Source: Mucilaginibacter sp.
GTDB lineage: Bacteria > Bacteroidota > Bacteroidia > Sphingobacteriales > Sphingobacteriaceae
DNA: 49,305 nucleotides
Assembly: GCF_028288205.1 (NCBI RefSeq)
Contig: NZ_JAQBOD010000065.1
Coordinates: 1 to 49,305, forward strand
Reading direction: 5' to 3'
Shown here in pieces: positions 43,495 to 49,305 of the stretch. Both the position numbers and the translations under genes were made by a program. The notes below the pieces were generated by a model. It was not told the DNA's origin and did not search any database. It saw only the letters and a list, made by a program, of their open reading frames with translations. Positions within the stretch are counted from its first letter, which is position 1; each line of letters starts with the position of its first letter.

Positions 43495-45780
43495 TTGGAT
43501 TATTTAGCAGGATTAAACCCTGAACAGCAAGCGGCAGTAAAACAAATACAGGGCCCGGTAATGATAATTGCCGGAGCAGGATCGGGTAAAACCCGGGTTA
43601 TTACCTACCGTGTTGCGCATCTTATACGTAACGGGGTTGATCCGTTTAATATCCTTGTACTCACCTTTACCAACAAGGCTGCCCGCGAAATGCGCGAGCG
43701 TATACTGCACCTGGTTGGCCCCGAAGCCAAGAACATCTGGATGGGTACCTTCCACTCGGTTTTTGCCAAGCTATTACGGGTCGAGGCCGATAAAATTGGC
43801 TATCCAAATAACTTTACCATTTACGATACCGACGATAGCAAAAGTGTACTGCGTGCCATTTTAAAAGAAATGAACCTGGACGATAAGCTGTATAGTGTAA
43901 ATTTTGTGCTTAACCGTATATCGGCGGCAAAAAACAACCTGGTATCATGGATGGAGTATGCGCAAAACGACCAGATACAGGCTGATGATATATCAAGCAA
44001 TAGGCCCATGCTGGGTAAAATTTACGAAACCTATGTGCAACGCTGCTACCGTGCCGGAGCTATGGATTTTGATGACTTGTTATTTAAAACCAATGAACTG
44101 CTCAAAACACATCCTGATACGCTAAATAAATACCAGCACAAGTTTAAATACCTGATGGTGGACGAGTACCAGGATACTAATTTTTCGCAATACCTCATTG
44201 TTAAAAAACTGGCAGCGGTTAATGAAAATATTTGTGTGGTGGGTGACGATGCGCAAAGTATTTACGCGTTCCGTGGGGCCAATATTCAAAACATATTAAA
44301 CTTCGAGAAAGATTACCCTGATCTTAAAATATTTAAACTTGAGCAAAATTATCGCTCAACACAAAACATTGTAAACGTTGCCAACAGCATCATCGCCAAT
44401 AATAAAGAACAACTTAAAAAGAATGTATTCTCTGAAAAAGAGACCGGCGATAAGATAAAAGTAATGCGCGCCTTTAGCGATAACGAGGAAGGCAAACTGG
44501 TTGCCGAAGCTATAATGTATGAGCGTACCACCAAGGGCTTAAGGTGGAACGATTTTGCCATATTATATCGCACCAACGCGCAGTCACGGTCTATGGAAGA
44601 AGCTTTGCGTAAACTGGGTACGCCTTATAAAATATATGGGGGCCTCTCCTTCTATCAGCGTAAAGAAATTAAGGATCTGATAGCTTATTTCAGGCTTACG
44701 TTTAATCCTAACGATGAGGAAGCGCTTAAACGCGTTATCAATTATCCGCGTCGTGGAATTGGCGATACTACTATTGATAAAATCATTGTTAGTGCCGATC
44801 AAAACAACATTACACCCTGGGAAGTGATTATTGATCCTGCAAAATATTTAGAGGGGCGCATATCAGCATCTGTTACCGGCTTTGCAGTGATGATACAGAG
44901 CTTCCAGGTGCTTTCAAAAACACAAAGCGCATATGAGGCCGCTTTATACATCGCGCAGCACTCAGGGCTGTTAAAAGACCTGTATGAGGATAAATCTGTT
45001 GAGGGGCTTAACCGTTATGAAAATATACAGGAGTTACTAAATGGTATAAAAGAATTTAGCGAGCGCGAAGATATTGAAGAAAAGGGTCTGGATGTATTTA
45101 TGCAGGATATTGCTCTGCTTACAAATGATGATAAGGACAAAGATCCCAATGCCGATACCGTTTCATTAATGACCATACACTCATCTAAAGGTTTGGAGTT
45201 TCCGCAGGTATATGTAGTTGGTTTAGAAGAGAATTTATTCCCGTCGCAAATGGCGCTTAACTCGCGCAGCGACCTTGAGGAAGAACGACGTTTATTTTAT
45301 GTGGCTATAACACGTGCAGAAAATAAACTATCACTAAGCTACGCTACCTCGCGCTTTAAATTTGGCACGCTAATTAGCTGCGAACCCAGCCGTTTTCTTG
45401 ATGAGATTGATGCCCAATACCTTGAACTTGATTTTACTGCTAAACCAGTAAATGCAGGCAGTCTGAACTATGATGATGAACGTTCTGCCTGGAGCCGCAC
45501 TGATGATAAATTTTCGAAGCCCAAAGTTAAAACAACAGCTACCCCGGTAAAAACTACTTCTATATTAGCAAAGGCACATGTACCTTCTGCCGGTTTTACC
45601 CCTTCTGATACCTCAAACCTGCAGGTAGGTATGGATGTGGAACATGAGCGTTTTGGTTTTGGTAAGGTAATAAGCATGGAAGGCAACAAGCCGGATATTA
45701 AAGCCACTATCTTTTTTAAAGAAATAGGGCAAAAGCAATTGTTGTTAAAGTTTGCAAAACTTAGTATTATAAACCAATAA
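43495..45780 (+). CDS. UvrD/PcrA-type DNA helicase
   Basis: 761 residues, a superfamily 1A 3'-5' helicase. Walker A is AGAGSGKT (residues 26-33), motif II is DEYQDT (223-228), motif III is GDDAQSIYAFRGA, motif IV LEQNYRST, motif V VSLMTIHSSKGLEF and motif VI FYVAITRAE. The C-terminal 100 residues carry a Tudor-like KOW segment (GMDVEHERFGFGKVIS) as in PcrA, which contacts RNA polymerase. It unwinds DNA in repair and removes road blocks. The start is TTG at 43495, supported by AGAGGG 8-13 nt upstream; no ATG lies close by. Confidence 0.95.
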   Translation: MDYLAGLNPEQQAAVKQIQGPVMIIAGAGSGKTRVITYRVAHLIRNGVDPFNILVLTFTNKAAREMRERILHLVGPEAKNIWMGTFHSVFAKLLRVEADKIGYPNNFTIYDTDDSKSVLRAILKEMNLDDKLYSVNFVLNRISAAKNNLVSWMEYAQNDQIQADDISSNRPMLGKIYETYVQRCYRAGAMDFDDLLFKTNELLKTHPDTLNKYQHKFKYLMVDEYQDTNFSQYLIVKKLAAVNENICVVGDDAQSIYAFRGANIQNILNFEKDYPDLKIFKLEQNYRSTQNIVNVANSIIANNKEQLKKNVFSEKETGDKIKVMRAFSDNEEGKLVAEAIMYERTTKGLRWNDFAILYRTNAQSRSMEEALRKLGTPYKIYGGLSFYQRKEIKDLIAYFRLTFNPNDEEALKRVINYPRRGIGDTTIDKIIVSADQNNITPWEVIIDPAKYLEGRISASVTGFAVMIQSFQVLSKTQSAYEAALYIAQHSGLLKDLYEDKSVEGLNRYENIQELLNGIKEFSEREDIEEKGLDVFMQDIALLTNDDKDKDPNADTVSLMTIHSSKGLEFPQVYVVGLEENLFPSQMALNSRSDLEEERRLFYVAITRAENKLSLSYATSRFKFGTLISCEPSRFLDEIDAQYLELDFTAKPVNAGSLNYDDERSAWSRTDDKFSKPKVKTTATPVKTTSILAKAHVPSAGFTPSDTSNLQVGMDVEHERFGFGKVISMEGNKPDIKATIFFKEIGQKQLLLKFAKLSIINQ

Positions 45781-45935
45781 TTAATAAATTATACCCATTT
45801 TGTGGAATAAATTCCCCATTTTAAATTACGAGTTAATAATAAAATATACTTTTAGGTTCATTTATAATGTATTATTTCATGGCATATAATTTGGGTGAGT
45901 AATAATACCTCTTTACCAATATTAAAAATACTGAA

Positions 45936-46304
45936 ATGAACGACAACCTTAAAAAGAAAACCAATAAGACCATTGGTAAGAATATTCGCACCTTTCGTCA
46001 TCAGCATGGATGGAGCCAGGAGGATGTAGCTAAGCGGTTAGGAATATCTATTCCCGCATTCTCAAAAATTGAAACCGGTGTTACCGATATCAACCTGTCA
46101 CGCCTGGAACAGATAGCTGACATTTACGAAATAGATGTTGTACAAATATTATCAATTGACGCAGAAGTAGAAGAGCGGCAACCTTCCAATTTAAGCATTA
46201 TACAAAAACGGTTAAATGACCGCGAAGCCGAGATAGTGAATTTACAACGAAAAGTAATATTGCTCTACGAAGAACTGCACAATGCTAAAACGCATATTAT
46301 ATAA
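45936..46304 (+). CDS. XRE-family transcriptional regulator
   Basis: 122 residues. An XRE helix-turn-helix at about 12-70 (IGKNIRTFRHQHGWSQEDVA, LGISIPAFSKIETGVTDINL) is followed by a C-terminal coiled coil (LNDREAEIVNLQRKVILLYEEL) that probably dimerises the protein. It is the kind of small regulator often encoded near signalling loci. It stands alone, 155 bp behind the helicase and upstream of an unknown small gene on the same strand. Its targets are unknown. Confidence 0.9.
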   Translation: MNDNLKKKTNKTIGKNIRTFRHQHGWSQEDVAKRLGISIPAFSKIETGVTDINLSRLEQIADIYEIDVVQILSIDAEVEERQPSNLSIIQKRLNDREAEIVNLQRKVILLYEELHNAKTHII

Positions 46305-46403
46305 ACCATCAAACCGTTCAATAAATATGACACTGTATATTTTAAATTAATAATTTATACTTAAAAAATCTACTAAAAATTAAATAATTTGATTTAAAAT
46401 TAT

Positions 46404-46416
46404 TTATACGTTATTT
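46404..46416 (-). promoter_or_regulatory. AAATAACGTATAA motif upstream of the small ORF
   Basis: This 13-mer (on the minus strand) also occurs exactly at 48569-48581, just upstream of the first TAD peptide gene, and as ATAACGTAT on the minus strand at about 48275-48283 upstream of the TPR gene. It may be a shared site of this locus; in such AT-rich DNA chance is not excluded. Confidence 0.35.
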
Positions 46417-46509
46417 ATATACAAAAACTGGTTAGTTTTTTTCCGTGATTTAATAATTAATATTTTGGAGTAAAATTTGTAACACAGGTTTTATAATTTA
46501 AAATCTGCT

Positions 46510-46803
46510 ATGGATAACTACATGATATCAATTTCAAAAACCGAGAGTTTAACTGCCGGTACTGTTCATGACTCAAAGAGTAAATTAAAAGTTAAAGCGT
46601 TTGATATGTTAAGACCAAGTATTAAACCGCGTAAAGGAGAAGTAAGATTTTTTGTTACAGCGGGACAAAAAACTTTGGCTTTTGAAACTCAAGGCTACAA
46701 AAAACATCGCCAAATATTAGTTCTGCAAATGATATCCCGGTACTGTATGTATTTAGGGTTACTGGAGGCTCAAATACATTCAACATTACCATTAACAGGA
46801 TAA
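46510..46803 (+). CDS. Hypothetical protein
   Basis: 97 residues with no signal peptide. A basic N-terminal half (DSKSKLKVKAFDMLRPSIKP) is followed by a strand-turn-helix part (GEVRFFVTAGQKTLAFETQG, HRQILVLQMISRYCMYLG). No family is recognised. It ends 3 bp before the convergent TPR gene and has an AT-rich upstream region carrying an AACGTAT motif shared with the peptide locus. Confidence 0.6.
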   Translation: MDNYMISISKTESLTAGTVHDSKSKLKVKAFDMLRPSIKPRKGEVRFFVTAGQKTLAFETQGYKKHRQILVLQMISRYCMYLGLLEAQIHSTLPLTG

Positions 46804-46806
46804 TAT

Positions 46807-48234
46807 TTAGAACCCTGTTTTTCCCGGATCATGGAGCATATCACTCATCTCTATTATTTTCTCATCAATTTCTGATACGCACTTATCCATCATATCGATG
46901 CACTCCTGCTGATCTACCAATCCTTCTTTTTCTAAATTCATTAAACCTTTGAGTGTAGCAATAGGGCCACGTATTTGATGAGACAGGTAGGATGAATATT
47001 CGGAAAGCTTTTTATTTTTCACCTGCAGGTCCTTCGTTCGCTCGTCGATTATTTCTTCCAGGTGATGGTTTATCCTGTCAAGGTTATCTTTTTGCCGGGA
47101 TATCTCATTGTTTAATTCTTGCAGTTGTGCATTGGTTGTAGCTTTGCGTTTAACACTGCCTACCAGCAAAACAATAACAACTACCAATAAACCAGCGGTA
47201 ATGGTAACCGACCAGATAATTACACGCGAAAGTTCCTGTTTCCTTTGTTCTGAAACAGCTTGTACCCTGCGATCCTGTTCTTGCTGTAAAAGGCTTAATT
47301 TGGTAGATACGTTAGAGCGATAGCTGGTACTATCTTCCTGGTAAATATTGATCAGATAATTTAATGCTGCCTTATAATTTTGGCGTTTAAGTTCCATCTC
47401 ATAAGCCGTATGCTTATAATCGTATATATCTTTCTTATTGTCGATTAGCATAGAATAGTTCTTGCCTTCGGCCAGGTATTTCTCTGCTTCGGTAAAATTA
47501 TTTTCTGATACATAGAGGTCGGTTAAAGTGAGGTCGATGGCAGCAACGGTCGACTTCATGTCGCGGTCCCGTGCCTTAACATTAGCTTCCAGCAATAATT
47601 CCTTTGCTTTTGCAAAATCTCTCAATTGGTAGTACAAAAATCCCAAATTTTCCAGGCATTGAATCAGCAGATCTTCATTTTTTAATACCGTAAACAGAGC
47701 CTTACTTTTAGTATAAGCGTTTAAGGCATTTTGATACATGTTTTTACGATTATAAATATTCCCGGTATTTAAAGATATGCGAGCTATTAATGCAGTATCG
47801 TTATACTTTTCGGCTATTTTAGAGGCTTTGCCAAAATATTCAAGCGCTTTTTCATAATCAAGTAACTGGTAAAGATTACCTATATTATTAAATACATTTC
47901 CCTGGCCGCGTTCGTCATTAATTTTTTCGAAAATATTTAATGCATCAAAATACCTATTCAGGGCGCTATCAGGACGATTTAAATAATATTCTCCAATACC
48001 TTTTACCCTAAATGCTTCGGCAACGCCTCGAGGATATTTTAACTTTAATGCCAGCTTCATCGCCTTTTCTGCGTAAATGAGGGTGCCTCTCGGATCGGTT
48101 AAACGATTGTTATAACCAATTGTATTTAATGCAATAACCTCGCTTGTATCTTTTCCGGCAACATCTGTTAAGTTGTTTGCATAAACCGTACCTGTAACCA
48201 ATATAAACAATAAAATCGCGTAGATTTTTTTCAT
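46807..48234 (-). CDS. TPR sensor protein with histidine-kinase dimerisation domain but no ATPase domain
   Basis: 475 residues from the ATG at 48234, which begins a clear Sec signal (MKKIYAILLFILVTGTVYAN); the longer frame to 48294 adds twenty non-signal residues. Residues about 30-310 are at least five TPR units (YYLNRPDSALNRYFDALNIF, YEKALEYFGKASKIAEKY, YQNALNAYTKSKALF), so a periplasmic ligand-binding solenoid. A membrane helix (VIIWSVTITAGLLVVVIVLL) follows near 345-365, then a coiled coil and a DHp domain with the H-box SHQIRGPIATLKG (His419). It stops 56 residues later, with no N, G1 or G2 boxes. It may signal through a partner kinase. Confidence 0.85.
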   Translation of the reverse strand: MKKIYAILLFILVTGTVYANNLTDVAGKDTSEVIALNTIGYNNRLTDPRGTLIYAEKAMKLALKLKYPRGVAEAFRVKGIGEYYLNRPDSALNRYFDALNIFEKINDERGQGNVFNNIGNLYQLLDYEKALEYFGKASKIAEKYNDTALIARISLNTGNIYNRKNMYQNALNAYTKSKALFTVLKNEDLLIQCLENLGFLYYQLRDFAKAKELLLEANVKARDRDMKSTVAAIDLTLTDLYVSENNFTEAEKYLAEGKNYSMLIDNKKDIYDYKHTAYEMELKRQNYKAALNYLINIYQEDSTSYRSNVSTKLSLLQQEQDRRVQAVSEQRKQELSRVIIWSVTITAGLLVVVIVLLVGSVKRKATTNAQLQELNNEISRQKDNLDRINHHLEEIIDERTKDLQVKNKKLSEYSSYLSHQIRGPIATLKGLMNLEKEGLVDQQECIDMMDKCVSEIDEKIIEMSDMLHDPGKTGF

Positions 48235-48619
48235 TAAAGCATATTTACGTTTAATTATGGTGAAAGTTATAAATAATACGTTATATATTTCCAATTCCTA
48301 GAAAAAACAATCCATTTTACTGTTGAAATTATTTTTTTATTTTTCTTTGTAATTAACAAAACCTAACTATATTTGCTTTTATAACTATTTGAATATCAAA
48401 TAACTAAAAACCAGAACTAAAACGAAATTATTTATTAAAATTAAAAAAATACGGAAAAAATAAAAGAGAGACATAGGTAAAAACACCAGCTAATTTGCCA
48501 ATAAGAACGGCTTGGTTGCGAGAGCAAAATATATAAATATGTCTTTATGATTAACTATTGATTAACACAAATAACGTATAATATATTATATTTATTTATA
48601 ACTTAAAAAAATAATAATT
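48235..48619. promoter_or_regulatory. Divergent promoter region between TPR gene and peptide genes
   Basis: This 385-bp AT-rich gap has no gene. On the TPR side the minus strand reads ATAACGTAT, T, ATTTATAACTT (about 48263-48283). On the peptide side the plus strand reads ATAACGTAT, 14 nt, ATTTATAACTT (48571-48604). The same two blocks face outward towards both genes, with different spacing, suggesting common control. Confidence 0.4.
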
Positions 48620-48766
48620 ATGAAAACCACAACCTTAATAATCGTTATCGCACTATTTGTAAGCATCTTATCGGCATGCGCCAAAAAGAGTAATATACAG
48701 GCAAGTTCAATGGCTTTTTCTAACAATCCATTTTCAGCAAAAAGCATGTTGGCAACTGCTGATTAA
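48620..48766 (+). CDS. Small lipoprotein ending in LATAD (peptide 1)
   Basis: 48 residues, too short for usual gene calling. It starts MKTTTLIIVIALFVS and has a lipobox LSAC with Cys20, so it is a predicted lipoprotein with a 29-residue mature part rich in Ser, Asn and Lys. It ends Ser-Met-Leu-Ala-Thr-Ala-Asp. The LATAD end is shared with the next gene and nearly with the repeats of the third. It is the first of three close genes, 60 bp before the next. The function is unknown; a secreted or lipoprotein-derived signal peptide is one possibility. Confidence 0.75.
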   Translation: MKTTTLIIVIALFVSILSACAKKSNIQASSMAFSNNPFSAKSMLATAD

Positions 48767-48826
48767 TATAATTAATGTAACCCACATATATAATTTAACT
48801 ATAACCTAATATTAAATATAAAAATC

Positions 48827-48970
48827 ATGAAAGTAATCTTCACAGCAGTAATCGTTTTATCAGTTGGACTATTATCACTGTTAAAAACTACAACTCCGGC
48901 AAAAACAGCCACAGTTACTATTTCTAAAGTTGCGATTGATAACAGGATTATTCTGGCTACGGCAGACTAA
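48827..48970 (+). CDS. Small secreted protein ending in LATAD (peptide 2)
   Basis: 47 residues. The hydrophobic N-terminus (MKVIFTAVIVLSVGLLSLL) is a signal peptide or anchor without a lipobox; a Thr/Lys-rich middle follows (TTTPAKTATVTISK), and the end is Arg-Ile-Ile-Leu-Ala-Thr-Ala-Asp. The LATAD codons (CTG GCT ACG GCA GAC) differ at every position from those of peptide 1 (TTG GCA ACT GCT GAT), so the shared end is not a recent DNA copy. It lies between the two related genes in the same direction. Confidence 0.75.
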   Translation: MKVIFTAVIVLSVGLLSLLKTTTPAKTATVTISKVAIDNRIILATAD

Positions 48971-49046
48971 TCAGTAATCACATTAAACAAATATTATAAA
49001 AACATAAAATCATTCATTAAACAATCTATATAAAACAATATACATC

Positions 49047-49305
49047 ATGAAAAAAATAATAATTGCCATCGCTATTATATTCTCTACAAGCATTACTACA
49101 TCTTTTGCTAATACTTTGTCTGGCGAGAAAAACAACTTAGGTACTGCTGATAGAAACGGCGAGAAAAACAACTTAGGCACTGCTGACAGAACTACTACTG
49201 AGAAAAACAATTTAGGCACTGCTGATAGAAACGGCGAGAAAAACAACTTAGGTACTGCTGACAGAAACGGCGAGAAAAACAACTTAGGCACTGCTGACAG
49301 AAACG
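49047..49305 (+). CDS. Secreted multi-repeat LGTAD precursor protein, 3' end outside window
   Basis: An open frame of 86 codons to the right edge. The Sec signal MKKIIIAIAIIFSTSITTSFA is followed by NTLSG and then tandem units starting at residues 27, 39, 52, 64 and 76. Each reads EKNNLGTADR plus a short linker (NG, or TTT in unit 2). LGTAD resembles the LATAD ends of the two genes before it. The layout, with one secretion signal and many copies of a short core followed by Arg, resembles multi-core peptide precursors. Cleavage at the D-R junction would give fragments ending in TAD like peptides 1 and 2; that step is hypothesis. Confidence 0.8.
   Translation, partial: MKKIIIAIAIIFSTSITTSFANTLSGEKNNLGTADRNGEKNNLGTADRTTTEKNNLGTADRNGEKNNLGTADRNGEKNNLGTADRN
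49125..49305 (+). repeat. Coding tandem repeat, 36/39-bp units
   Basis: Five units (49125, 49161, 49200, 49236, 49272 to edge) of 36 bp, the second 39 bp. They are nearly identical; most differences are silent third-base changes (GGT/GGC, GAT/GAC, TTA kept). The array continues beyond the window. Confidence 0.9.

Noticed and set aside
49010..49291. Minus-strand frame of 93 codons with repeated PKLFFSPFLSAV
   Set aside because: It is the antisense shadow of the LGTAD repeat array; the plus strand has a proper signal peptide and matching relatives upstream, and the repeats make any frame look long and regular.
49125..49305. Repeat units of 36-39 bp as a CRISPR array
   Set aside because: Units follow each other without spacers and are in frame with third-base changes, so they are coding repeats.
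49047..49305. LGTAD precursor as a graspetide-type RiPP
   Set aside because: It has a Sec signal instead of a cytoplasmic leader and no ATP-grasp gene is in view. The region to the right is unseen, so this is only a provisional rejection.

Overview
The window looks like a stretch of chromosome from a Bacteroidota bacterium, most likely family Sphingobacteriaceae (Mucilaginibacter- or Pedobacter-like). This is inference from an AT-rich composition, long AT-rich intergenic gaps with few Shine-Dalgarno sequences, a TAnnTTTG-type promoter, and a typical gene set (MG2-like surface proteins, AurF-like diiron enzymes, WbqC, TPR/histidine-kinase proteins). Dispersed palindromic repeats sit in many gaps. 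I saw no rRNA, tRNA, CRISPR array or intact insertion sequence.

Layout. 1-1971: multi-PAS sensor histidine kinase running off the left edge, then about 940 bp with no gene I recognise but a clear hairpin terminator. 2.9-9.9 kb: AurF-like diiron oxygenase, bioB directly behind an MntA-HepT toxin-antitoxin pair, mgtE, yigZ, an EamA transporter and ribD. 10-14.5 kb: membrane hydroxylase, outer-membrane protein, HU, prmC with two in-frame repeat insertions, xerD, aroQ. 14.6-23.4 kb: large MscS channel, an envelope cluster (acyltransferase, glycosyltransferase, WbqC, CorA), MsrA, DUF3820, aldo/keto reductase. 23.5-31.2 kb: secreted low-complexity protein, a sorbosone-dehydrogenase-like enzyme with its cytochrome c, an orphan ABC ATPase, and a sugar locus (Gfo/Idh oxidoreductase, TIM-barrel isomerase, FucP-like MFS transporter) with LacI-type operator palindromes. 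31.5-38 kb: acyl-CoA desaturase, thioesterase, SlyD, YyaL, then a toxin-antitoxin island (higB remnant, higA, parE-like, antitoxin). 38-46 kb: M1 peptidase, an MG2-domain surface protein and UvrD/PcrA helicase. The M1 and UvrD genes each carry an upstream array of TGTTTCA boxes ending in a palindrome about 90 bp before the start.

The most interesting part is the right end (45.9-49.3 kb). An XRE regulator and an unknown small protein precede a periplasmic-TPR protein that ends in a histidine-kinase dimerisation domain without an ATPase domain. Divergent from it lie three consecutive tiny secreted-protein genes. Two end exactly in Leu-Ala-Thr-Ala-Asp, with all five codons different between them. 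The third has a Sec signal peptide followed by at least five tandem 12-13-residue units, each containing Leu-Gly-Thr-Ala-Asp, and runs off the right edge. I read this as a candidate secreted-peptide (pheromone-like or multi-core precursor) system with a possible TPR sensor next to it. The peptide pattern is seen directly in the sequence; the signalling role is hypothesis.
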